Below the pieces are notes generated by a model that saw nothing but the letters and a program-made list of their open reading frames with translations, was not told where the DNA came from and made no database searches. Source: Microplitis mediator (Eukaryota > Arthropoda > Insecta > Hymenoptera > Braconidae). Taken from it: a stretch of DNA of 64,000 nucleotides. Position numbers and translations under genes: made by a program. The stretch is from positions 22,482,617 to 22,546,616 of the forward strand of contig NC_079976.1 in the NCBI RefSeq assembly GCF_029852145.1, in the 5' to 3' direction. Shown one piece after another: positions 46,458 to 55,929 of this stretch (positions within the stretch are counted from its first letter, which is position 1; each line of letters starts with the position of its first letter).

Positions 46458-48962
46458 AACCCGGGAAAAAACGATTTTATATGATCATATATAAACATAT
46501 ATGTTCATATACAATTTATATATGATCATATAAGAAATGTATAAAAATTATATATGATTACATAAAAGCTTATATTGTCTTATAAAGTTCTTATAAGAAT
46601 TAATATACTCTCGTGAGGACGTTATAAAAATTGATATGACTTTATATAAAGTTATATATAACTTTATAAAAGAACTAGATAAAGTTTTATATGCTTATAT
46701 ATAATTATATATGATCATATAAAAGTTCATATGATCTTATGAAAATCTTATAAGAATTAATATAGTTTTATAAGGATTTTATAAAAATTGATGTGATTTT
46801 ATATAAACCCGAGAAAAAGTTCTTATAGAATCATACACTAATGCAAAAAATTAAAGGAGCAGAAAAATTTTATAAATTTTTTAGTGATTTTTGAAAGGCT
46901 GTAACTTGGTGAGAAAAAATCGTATCGAAAATTTAAAAAAAGCATTTTATAGCTTCAAATCTCTAGTTTAAGTGTATTTTTTTCAAAATTTTTTAAAAGC
47001 TCCAATTAATGCGCAAACATGAGAAATACCGCGAGCCAAAAAATTTCTAAATTTTTTTTTTTTTTCCGAAGAGCCCACGGACCGCGGAAAAATTCTTTCA
47101 ACTAAACGAATGCATACATCGTTTAGCAAATTTATTTAGCTTCAATTTGGTTTTTTTTTTAACCTCGTAGGACGATTTGTCGCAGAGATATCAGCCTTCA
47201 AACAGAAAATGATCCTTTTGGCTTTGATCTTCGATATTTCAGGTAGCAATGATCGCACAGAAAGTTGAAGGGTGGCGTTGAAAACTTGAATAAATCCCCT
47301 ACAAGACCCTGTCATCATTTTTTGAAAAAAAAAATTTTTTTTATTTTTAACATCCGTTAGAAGAAAGTACAAAAAAATGACTTTTTTTGGTTTTTTAGTA
47401 AATCAACCGCTACTCTGCAAATATCGAAAAAAAAAATAACGTTGCCAGGGACTTTTTTAGCTTAATGTACCCCCAAGACCCCTGTAAATTTTTAAATTGA
47501 TCTATCGAACCGTTTTTTGGGAATCATCGATCAAAGTTTAGCTAAACAATTAAAGGAGCAAGTTTTGTTCCTTTAATTGTGTAATCATAATCAAAATGAA
47601 AAAAATTTTTTTTTTCGACTTTTCTCAAATTTTTGCGTCGGTAACTCAGCAAATGCAAGGAATTAAAAAAAAAAATAAAAAATTTCCAAAAAATGTCAAA
47701 AAAAAAATTTAGAACACAAAAAACAAGTTTCAATTTTTTTTTTTCTTTGATTTTTTTTGACATTTTTTGGAAATTTTTTATTTTTTTTGTCATTTCCTTG
47801 CATTTGCTGAGTTACCAACGCAAAAATTTGAGAAAAGTCGAAAAAAAAAAATTTTTTCATTTTGATTATGATTACACAATTAAAGGAACAAAACTTGCTC
47901 CTTTAATTGTTTAGCTAAACTTTGATCGATGATTCCCAAAAAACGGTTCGATAGATCAATTTAAAAATTTACAGGGGTCTTGGGGGTACATTAAGCTAAA
48001 AAAGTCCCTGGCAACGTTATTTTTTTTTTTCGATATTTGCAGAGTAGCGGTTGATTTACTAAAAAACCAAAAAAAGTCATTTTTTTGTACTTTCTTCTAA
48101 CGGATGTTAAAAATAAAAAAAATTTTTTTTTTCAAAAAATGATGACAGGGTCTTGTAGGGGATTTATTCAAGTTTTCAACGCCACCCTTCAACTTTCTGT
48201 GCGATCATTGCTACCTGGAATATCGAAGATCAAAGCCAAAAGGATCATTTTCTGTTTGAAGGCTGATATCTCTGCGACAAATCGTCCTACGAGGTTAAAA
48301 AAAAAACCAAATTGAAGCTAAATAAATTTGCTAAACGATGTATGCATTCGTTTAGTTGAAAGAATTTTTCCGCGGTCCGTGGGCTCTTCGGAAAAAAAAA
48401 AAAAATTTAGAAATTTTTTGGCTCGCGGTATTTCTCATGTTTGCGCATTAATTGGAGCTTTTAAAAAATTTTGAAAAAAATACACCTAAACTAGAGATTT
48501 GAAGCTATAAAATGCTTTTTTTAAATTTTCGATACGATTTTTTCTCACCAAGTTACAGCCTTCCAAAAATCACTAAAAAATTTATAAAATTTTTCTGCTC
48601 CTTTAATTTTTTGCATTAGTGTACATAAACATATGTGTTTATATATGATTATGTGAAAGCTTACATAATCTTATAAAATTCTTATAAGGATTCATATGAT
48701 CTTATAAGAATTTTATAACAATTGATGTGATTTTATATAAAGTTATATATAACTTTATAACAATACCAGGTAAAGTTTCATATGCTTATATATAATCATA
48801 TATGATCATGTAAAAGCTCATAACGATCTTATAAAATTCTTATAAGAATTTATATAATTTTATAAGGATTTTATAATAGTTGATATGATTTTTTATAAAG
48901 TTATATATGAGTTTATAACATTACCATATAAAATTTTATACATTATATGCAGTCATATATGT
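46458..48962. repeat. Y-type AT-rich repeat split by a palindrome
   Basis: Starts CCCGGGAAAAAACG. 46458-46833 and 48624-48962 are blocks of 'ttataagaatttata' and 'tatataactttata' repeats like 6605-7125; the palindromic element 46836-48621 interrupts them at a TA. No coding content. Confidence 0.6.
46836..48621. mobile_element. CACTAATGC palindromic element (1786 bp)
   Basis: Near-perfect palindrome centred at 47728.5 (mirror frames 47142-47372 and 48085-48315 sum exactly). Ends CACTAATGCAAAAAATTA and complement, TA flanks. The half element at 26761 is the same family. Confidence 0.85.
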
Positions 48963-49104
48963 TATAGAGGGAAAAGAGGAGAAAAAAAATTGACCGTCAA
49001 AGAAAAAAGTCAATAGTGTGAGTTTCTTTTTCTAATTCTACTTTTTTAGTCCCCAAAAAAACGTATTGGGTAGAAAGTTAATGAGCTATGAAATTTCATT
49101 ATTT

Positions 49105-49255
49105 CCCTGATTAAAAAAAATGATTAAAAATGATTTCACACGTTAAATGTCCATAAGAGACAGGATTAGAAATGATTTGAAGGATTAAAAAGTATTTAAA
49201 ATGATTAAAAAACAAATCATTTTAAACACTTTTTAATCATTTTTTTAAATCAGGG
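49105..49255. mobile_element. CCCTGATTAAAAA MITE (151 bp)
   Basis: Begins CCCTGATTAAAAAAAATGAT and ends ATTTTTTTAAATCAGGG. Interior is A/T-rich with repeated 'atgattaaaa'. Confidence 0.6.
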
Positions 49256-49659
49256 TTTTTTGTCAGATCCTTTTATTTGTATTATAATGTTGAAGTAAAT
49301 TTTCTAAAGTTTTACATATTCTTAAAATTATATTAATATATTAATGACTTAAGATCTTGAAGAAAATAAAGTGAATAATAAAATAAAATGAAATATTAAA
49401 TAGGCCTGTACGCTATTATTTTAAATGTCCTGTCCTACTGAATAAGATTTTAATTGAAAAATAATTGAACTAATAATTATTTTTCAAAGCTATTTATCAA
49501 GGTAACCTTGACTATAAATTATACAAAGAAATTCCAATAAAATTATTTTGTTAAAAATTTGTCGGGTTGATTTTAAATTTAAAAATTTCATAAATTTTAA
49601 TCATCGATCCCATAATCATAATATTATAGGAATATTTCCCATACTATTATAGGAATCAT

Positions 49660-49769
49660 CCCTGATTAAAAACTCCGATTGAAACCGCTGAATTCCGATT
49701 GAATCCGATTGAAATCCGATAGACTTTCAATCGGAATTCATTGATTTCAATCGGAGTTTTTAATCGGGG
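49660..49769. mobile_element. CCGATTGAAA palindromic MITE (110 bp)
   Basis: Ends CCCTGATTAAAAACTCCGAT and ATCGGAGTTTTTAATCGGGG, with internal repeats of TCCGATTGAA in both orientations; nearly the whole length is self-complementary. Confidence 0.75.
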
Positions 49770-50127
49770 ATTCTTATAATATTATGGGAGTGTTTCCCAT
49801 ACTATCATGAAAAAATTAATTTAAAGAAAAGTGTGGTAATTACTTCTACTATACACAGAAATATTATTAAATGTAAGAACAAAAATTTAAATATTAAAAA
49901 AAAAATTCGTAATTGGCAAAAACATTAAAACTTTTAACAAAAATATGAAGAATAAAATTCACTTTACCAGTATCTCATGGCTATTTCATGGCTAATAGTT
50001 ATAGATGGCACTACATAAAAATATAACTGTAACTTATCAGCATCTCATGGTTGTCCAGCCGCTATTAGCTACAGATAGCACTACATAAAACATATATGGA
50101 TCATCAAATTGTAGTCGATTCCAATGA

Positions 50128-50198
50128 GCAGTAGCAGCCTAGTGGATAATACGCGAGACTCATCATCCCAAGGATTCGAGTTCAACTCTCGTCACCGC
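50128..50198 (+). repeat. tRNA-like SINE head
   Basis: GTAGCAGCCTAGTGGATAAT (A-box region) and GAGTTCAACTC (mutated B box). Related to 31715-31793. Not a functional tRNA. Confidence 0.5.
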
Positions 50199-50503
50199 TT
50201 AACTGGACATCACACTTAATTCGATGATAAACTCATAAAAACTCAATCTAAATACAAATTGTAAAACCAGTGTAGAAAAAAAAATTATTTTTTTTTTCAA
50301 TTTTCGAGTTATCATGAACTCATTTTTTAGCTAGACCATGGCTACTTTTCATGTCTTGTCATTAGCTGATATTTCTGAGTTAGCGATTAGCTATTTATAA
50401 TTGCACACTCACTACCTCATTGTTTGAATCTATCCACTGTCTTGTTCTGATCAGTCAGCTATTGGTTAAGATGGCGTTACATAGTGAGGTTATGACTGAC
50501 CAA

Positions 50504-50697
50504 TTCTATTAGGCAGTGATGGGGTGTGACTCAAATCTGTTAGCTACGGGCTGACCACCTATGAGTTTTAATTCTACTCGGGAATAGAGCTCAATGTCGC
50601 TTCCTTACTCGCTCAACTGGTACTCTACGTCAAGAAAGTCTTGAAAATATACCAATTTTCTTGTGGACAGACTCCCCTGTATCCTTAACGTGGATAC
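50504..50697 (+). pseudogene. BEL/Pao pol fragment beside orfB (left arm)
   Basis: DNA-level match to the orfA-linked BEL fragment: 'caattctattaggcagtgat', 'gagctcaatg' (MELN-like start, mutated) and 'ccaattttcttgtggacag'. Frames are broken. Thus orfB, like orfA, is preceded by the same BEL segment. The LEERPGL pre-integrase part is missing, with the GC-richer leader (50700-50950) in its place. Confidence 0.7.
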
Positions 50698-50699
50698 GA

Positions 50700-51104
50700 A
50701 ACAACCCAGCTACTTACTTACTTGGCGCTGCTGTCGCGCACGGAGCGAATACCGGCGTGCTCGGCAGCCAATCAGAGAAATTGGCTGTTAACTACTTCCT
50801 GTTGGTGCGCTTTTGAGCCAATGGTAAAACTGTAACTTCGTTACTGCAGCTATGCTGCCACCAACGCCACTATTTTCATGTCTTTTCGCTTCTGGTGTTC
50901 AACCGCTTCACCTCGTGCTTAAGGATCTACATCGTTAATTTCTCACAGTTCCAAAGGTAAATAAGATCAAAATTATTTTTTATAAAATTTGGTGTAATTT
51001 TTAATTGTTAAAATTCCTTCAAAGTTTAACCAGTTCCTCTTTGTTTATTCGCTCACTTTACACAATTATCATTTATACAGTATTCTATATATTCAAATAT
51101 ATAG
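50700..51104 (+). promoter_or_regulatory. Leader of orfB: CCAAT-rich promoter-like patch and possible 5' intron
   Basis: 50700-50950 is distinctly GC-richer than its surroundings and holds CCAATCAG (50768), an inverted CCAAT (50780) and CCAATGG (50818). CCAAAG|GTAAAT at 50956/50957 is a credible splice donor; acceptors ending at 51080 (ATACAG) or 51104 (ATATAG) lie just before the orfB ATG at 51112. The part 50985-51062 is conserved with the sequence before the foldback in the orfA units ('gtgtaatttttaattgtt'). Promoter and intron are inferred. Confidence 0.4.
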
Positions 51105-51111
51105 AAACACA

Positions 51112-51492
51112 ATGGAGAAATATAGATCGGTAAATTGTAAGCATAACCGATTTTGTTCCAAACATTATGATAATTCATCTATTAAAAATATTAGAGATCA
51201 TTATTTAAATTTATATCGGAATAATTTACCTCCTATTATTTCAACGTTTGAACATTCTAGGATAAACGGAAAAAACGTTGAAATAAAAGAAGTTAATGAA
51301 AAAGTATATAAGAAAATTAAACAGGTTGAACTTAATTGTTACAATACGAAAAGTGATCGTTGGTTTGAAAAAGTTTTAGATATTGAAATAGTTTATGAAT
51401 GGGATGAAAATAAAAACTTATTACCAGTTCATTTGAATAAAGTTTTTTGGGGTTCGGAAAAAAAAAAAAAAAAGCAAAAAATGTCCGGCTGA
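51112..51492 (+). CDS. orfB copy 1, orfA homologue, C-terminus frameshifted (126 codons)
   Basis: Starts MEKYRSVNCKHNRFCSKHYD. It shares with orfA the FC.KHY.NSSI, YLNLY.N.LPP.ISTF, IN.K.VE and DENK.LLPVHL blocks, roughly 45% identity by eye. Function unknown. Here an A run of 16 after codons for WGSEK shifts the frame and the protein ends KKQKMSG. The mirror copy has 15 and reads on for 14 more residues, so this copy carries a probable 1-base expansion or sequencing error. It is preceded by a promoter-like leader with a possible intron. Confidence 0.55.
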   Translation: MEKYRSVNCKHNRFCSKHYDNSSIKNIRDHYLNLYRNNLPPIISTFEHSRINGKNVEIKEVNEKVYKKIKQVELNCYNTKSDRWFEKVLDIEIVYEWDENKNLLPVHLNKVFWGSEKKKKKQKMSG

Positions 51493-51997
51493 GCGCGATT
51501 TTGAAAACTTAATTGAAACTTATAATCTATTATAAAATAATTTGATACATGAATTATCATATGTTTAGATAAACAAATTATTATTTATCAATAATAATAT
51601 TTTTAGTTGTAAATTTTTTTTTATAAAAATTTTTGAAAAACGCCTTAAGTAGTTAAAGTGAGCGAGTAATGGTACTGAGCGGGTATAGGGGCTTCTACCT
51701 TGTTGTAATTCTGATAGAGTAAACATGAATATTTTTTCATCTCTCTGTGTGATGACGCATCAGCACCGATATAATGACGCCCCTAGTCTTTGAATAAATA
51801 TTTTTAAAACAGTTTTTAATTTAAAAATTATATTTATTTGCTGTTAGTTATTTAATATATATGAATGCTAATGCATTCATATATTCTTCGATTGGTGTTT
51901 TAATATTTTTTAATCTTCAATGGCATACCAATTCCATTTATTGTAATATTTGGCCAGCCTCTCTGTGCTAGCATCAAAAATTACTTTTTATTTCAAA

Positions 51998-52071
51998 AAC
52001 GGTTTCGCCCCGAATATACTTGCTGGGCTCATCAGTAAAGTTGATGCAAGTATATTCTACTTTAGACCGTT
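51998..52071 (-). ncRNA. Hammerhead ribozyme, copy 1
   Basis: Reverse complement of the copy at 52396; all core bases are present. See that entry for the fold. Confidence 0.85.
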
Positions 52072-52395
52072 TAATTGATGTTAAATTTTATACCCAATTC
52101 CATTTTTTTCCTAATTTGGAAAAAAATGGAATTTTTTCTCCATTCAATGTTTAATGCCTCTTACATTTATTTGCTGTTAGTTATTTAATATATATGAATG
52201 CTAATGCATTCATATATTCTTCGATTGGTGTTTTAATATTTTTTAATCTTCAATGGCATACCAATCCCATTTATTGTAATATTTGGCCAGCCTCTCTGTG
52301 CTAGCATCAAAAATTACTTTTTATTTCAAAAACGGTTTCGCCCCATTCCAAATTAGGAAAAAAATGGAATTGGGTATAAAATTTAACATCAATTA

Positions 52396-52469
52396 AACGG
52401 TCTAAAGTAGAATATACTTGCATCAACTTTACTGATGAGCCCAGCAAGTATATTCGGGGCGAAACCGTT
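52396..52469 (+). ncRNA. Hammerhead ribozyme (type III order), copy 2
   Basis: Complete fold by inspection: stem III AACGGU/ACCGUU (6 bp), cleavage base C at 52402, stem I UAAAG/CUUUA (5 bp), core CUGAUGA at 52432-52438, stem II GCCC/GGGC (4 bp), then GAA. All invariant catalytic-core residues are present. Loop I (19 nt) contains GAATATACTTGC and loop II (14 nt) contains its exact reverse complement GCAAGTATATTC. That could form a loop-loop contact or a competing hairpin enclosing the core. Predicted cleavage is 3' of 52402. Activity untested. Confidence 0.9.
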
Positions 52470-52777
52470 TTTATGAAATTCTAACAAGTATCTAATGGCG
52501 GTCTCAATTTGTTTATAAATAATAGGCAAATAAAAAAAAAGTAAATTAAAAATTAAATATCTCTGAAACTATCAATCTGGCGGGTTAAGTTTTCACATAA
52601 AATTTGTAGAGCTTAATAAAATCTACAATTTTGCTTTTGAGTAAATCCCCATCAGACTGATAGTTTATTAGTTATTAACAATCGAAGTTTTATAAACAAA
52701 TTGAGCTAGCAAGCTGAAAAATCAACCAATTTCATTTTTTCTTTTTTCCACATATTTCTGGTAATAAAGCGACCATT

Positions 52778-53211
52778 TTTTTTTTATTTGTTTTGTAGTA
52801 CATAGCCGTAGTAACGGCCTTTTACACTTTTTGCCTTTATATCGCAACTGCTTTACTTTTCTTTCTGCCTTTCATTGTGCGGCTGTGGCCCGACTTGTGC
52901 TTATACTGTACTGCATCATTACGGTGATGCCCTACAACCTCCCTTGTGCAATGGAGGTGTAGTGGCGTAGGAAAACCACAGAGAAGACCTAGCCAGTACA
53001 GTTTCGGTTTGGGTGAAGTTCCAGTGATCGATAAAATTCCCATTTTACCGATCACTGGATCTTCATCCCGCGCCTAACGCTCAGAGACCTTTGTTCGAAC
53101 CCGACGTGTGGCTAAACGGTCACCCAGCCAAGTAGTGGCTATGCTCGATGCTACTTAACTTCGGTGATCACCCGAGCCACGCGCGTGCCGAACGGCTGTC
53201 TCAGCCGCTTT
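52778..53211 (-). mobile_element. 5S-rRNA-derived SINE, copy 2
   Basis: Minus-strand copy with the same 5S box A and box C segments and body, its poly-A side at about 52778. It is inserted in one arm of the TGAAATTC foldback; the opposite arm (near 54255) lacks it, giving an internal empty site. Confidence 0.85.
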
Positions 53212-53740
53212 TTATAAAAAGAACATTTTGAACATTTTTCAAAATTTTTGTCTCAAAAATTTGATTTTTAAAAATCAAAAAACCGCTTTTTCTTTGAAAG
53301 CCAATATCTCCGAAACTAAATTTATTACAGCACTCGCACCGATTTTAAAAAATCTAGAATTTAATTGCGAAAAACTTGGCTATTTTGAAAAAAATTAATT
53401 TTTGATTGGGGTCAAATAATAGCGAGTTGAACGAGAGCGGATTTTCGATAAAGCGAGCGCGTTCGCTACCCGGACTGATGGTAGAGGGGGAACTCAACAG
53501 TAGTGCTGAACTGATATCAGCTCCCCAAGCACGGTACAACTGTTCTAGCCTTATTATTGGTTTATTTATAAATCATATAAATTTTTATAATAATAATTAA
53601 CTAAAAAAAATTTTTAATAATTGTTTTCTAAAAAATTAGACTAAGTTAATAAATTTGTTTTTTATTTATTAACACAAATTATGATTAGAAAAATTAGTTT
53701 GTTGAAAGTACTTCAAAAAATAATATTTTTACTTTAATTT

Positions 53741-53872
53741 TTACATATTTTCAATGTTTTTTTCGTCTTCTTCATCAGATTCTTCTTCGCTACGCTCATA
53801 AAAGTCCGTGTATTTATTAGCGACAAAATTTTCCTCTATATCATCGTCAGAAATTCCGAAAATTTTTTTTAG
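53741..53872 (-). pseudogene. Acidic C-terminal protein tail remnant in foldback loop
   Basis: Open for 43 codons with no ATG: FGISDDDIEENFVANKYTDF then YERSEEESDEEDEKNIENM and stop. The dense D/E tail is not expected from AT-rich noncoding DNA. Acidic C-termini occur in pogo/Tigger-type transposases, which also target TA, so this may be what is left of the parent transposase. That link is inference. Confidence 0.45.
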
Positions 53873-54700
53873 TCAATTATTATTATATTTATTATTGTAA
53901 AAATTTACATGATTTATAAATAAACCAATAATAAGGTTAGAACAGTTTACCGTGCTTGGGGAGCCGGAATCAGTTGAGCACTACTGTTGAGTTCCCCCTC
54001 TACCATCAGTCCGGGTAGCGAACGCGCTCGCTTTATCGAAAATCCGCTCTCGTTCAACTCGCTATTATTTGACCCCAATCAAAAATTAATTTTTTTCAAA
54101 ATAGCCAAGTTTTTCGGAATTAAATTCTAGATTTTTTAGAATAGGTGCGAGTGTTGTAATAAATTTAGTTTCGGAGATATTGGCTTTCAAAGAAAAAGCG
54201 GTTTTTTGATTTTTAAACATCAAATTTTTACAACAAAAATTTTGAAAAATGTTCTCATTATTACCAGAAATATGTGGAAAAAAGAAAAAATGAAATCGGT
54301 TGATTTTTCAGCTTGCTAGTTCAATTTGTTTATTAAACTTCGATTGTTAATAACTAATAAACTATCAGTCTGACGGGGATTTACCCAAAAGCAAAATTGT
54401 AGATTTTATTAAGCTCTATAAATTTTATGTGAAAACTTAACCCGCCAGATTGATAGTTTCAGAGATATTTAATTTTTAATTTACGTTATTTTTGTTTGCC
54501 TATTATTTATAAACAAATTGAGACCGCGATTAGATACTTGTTAGAATTTCATATTATCCTACTTGGTATCGAAATTTCAAGAAATTATAATTTTTCGATC
54601 AATTTCCTGTTGGCACAGCCAAACTGGGTAAAATTGACTATTTTCTGTGGGCTATTAACCGAGAACTAAATTATTATAATACTTTTCCCTCAATTTTTTT

Positions 54701-55309
54701 CAACAACTTTAATTAACTTTAAAAAAAAAATTTAATTACAAAACATGCAACTCCTCTATTATTGGACTCAGTTTTCACTCTATTTCCCATTTCCACTCGA
54801 ATTCACTTCTTGATGAATGCATTTAAAGACCCACCAAAAAAATTTACCTATTTTGCGTACCCCCTAAAAATGAATTAGTGAAATTCACTGCGAATCGATG
54901 GATAGTTACTATTTCTACAGCTATAAGTATACCATTAATTCAACCAGTGGTATAATTATAGCTGGTTTCCAATAAATATTCATTAATTCGACGTGAATTT
55001 CACTGATTCATTTTTCGAGAGTAGTCATTAATTAATTTAAAAATTACATTTCTGGGACCATTTTGTATGAAATACTTATTGGAGTGCAGAATGTTTAAAA
55101 TTCGATTTTCCCTTAGATTCTTATTCCGGAATTATATTGAACTTGATATCTGACTAGATTTCTAGAAAATAGATCAAATTCATGGCCTTCACATCCTCGG
55201 CACTTATCACTACAATTTTTGTCTTTCAATACTTAACAGGTACTTAATAATTAGTTTAATAATTTTAATGTAAAATAAATAAAGAAAATTAATGAAATTT
55301 ATAAAATAC
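54701..55309. other. Apparently single-copy DNA next to the ADSL exon
   Basis: Outside the palindromic arms and not repeated elsewhere in the window. It would be intron downstream of the adenylosuccinate lyase exon. I looked for the next exon (expected GFTHFQPAQ-like motif) and do not see it. A weak inverted pair 'gaattagtgaaattcac' / 'gtgaatttcactgattc' spans 54871-55010. Confidence 0.5.
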
Positions 55310-55517
55310 GTTCGGTATTATCATAAACATAACAACTAGTTGCTCCAAGATAAATAATCGCTGCAGCTTTGGGGCATTGCTCACTGAACGAGTGCACGTG
55401 AGCCATGACATCGTGTCTTGTTGCTTTTTTTTCTTTTGCAGCTGCATCAAAATCTATATCATTTGCATGAGCTGCCATTTCTGAAATCTGTTCCGATTTA
55501 ATATCTAGACCTAATTC
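55310..55517 (-). CDS. ADSL: Adenylosuccinate lyase, single internal exon (possibly pseudogene)
   Basis: Adenylosuccinate lyase cleaves SAICAR and adenylosuccinate in purine synthesis. On the minus strand this 208-bp exon reads ELGLDIKSEQISEM, NDIDFDAAAKEKKATRHDVM, AHVHSFSEQCPKAAAII and YLGATSCYVYDNTE, matching the N-terminal region around the RHDVMAHVH signature and the GATSCYVGDNTD block. The RHD and TS residues are kept. Exon edges are canonical: TTTCTATTCCAG before 55517 and GTATTT after 55310, with phase matching the family (next codon would complete Leu). Changes at normally conserved sites (IIHLG to IIYLG, YVGDNTD to YVYDNTE) and absence of other exons suggest a decayed or stranded paralogue. 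A very long-intron functional gene is less likely. Confidence 0.85.
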
Positions 55518-55929
55518 CTGGAATAGAAAGTTAAATAAATAAATTTAAATACTTCATTTATTTTCAAATGGCCCTTAACAGCCCGAAAGACCGCGGGGAA
55601 TTTTTACTCCAAATATTTCAGTAACTATTCAGTTTTTTGAAAAAGTATAAGATGCCTTTTTTGTAGAGAATTTTAAGCGCTACCAAAAATGTCTCTTACA
55701 ATTTTTCATATAACTCAATATTTTCATAAATATTTACAAAAAACCAATTATACTTTGATTTCTTGATAACTTTCAAATTTTCAGTGGAAAATTTTTCACT
55801 TCATTCACTAAAATAAATAAATTTATTGGAAAATAAAACTTTGTTATCAATTGTATGTCAAAGTCCATTTATTTCCAAGTAATTTTGCACCAAATTTAAT
55901 GAAAAATATTTAAAATTACCAAAGCTATT
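55518..55929. other. Presumed intron upstream of the ADSL exon
   Basis: AT-rich, apparently single-copy, beginning with the branch/polypyrimidine region of the exon's acceptor. No preceding exon is recognisable before inverted-repeat sequence starts near 55930. Confidence 0.5.

Larger units (their letters stand above)
51839..52470 (-). mobile_element. Hammerhead-bearing repeat units (PLE pLTR or retrozyme-like), left arm
   Basis: On the minus strand, a unit of about 333 bp bounded by hammerhead ends: ACGGTTTCGCCCC occurs at 51998 and again at about 52331. The second ribozyme is truncated to its 3' part and followed by an inverted unit end carrying another complete ribozyme (52396-52469). The unit body has a palindromic AATGCATT-centred hairpin and no ORF. 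Hammerheads at ends of tandem units are known from Penelope-like pLTRs and from non-coding retrozymes; which applies is not settled here. Confidence 0.65.
52474..54551. mobile_element. TGAAATTC palindromic foldback, left copy
   Basis: Ends TGAAATTCTAACAAGTATCT and complement, TA on both sides. The arms are near-perfect inverted copies, apart from the 5S SINE in one arm. The loop (about 53600-53920) carries a short acidic reading frame. A GC-richer arm segment (53410-53550) contains 'gcgagcgcgttcgctacc'. Mirror-image frames on both arms are not genes. Confidence 0.8.
50403..54700. repeat. Left arm of giant inverted repeat 2
   Basis: Reverse complement of 59704-64000, coordinates summing to 114403-114404 throughout, including the nested foldback, SINE and orfB. 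Differences are few: for example orfB C9/Y9 and a 16- versus 15-base A run. The arm may extend beyond the right window edge. Confidence 0.9.

Noticed and set aside
47142..48315. Mirror-image frames of 73-83 codons in the 1786 bp palindrome
   Set aside because: Same reason: low-complexity palindromic DNA with frames on both arms.
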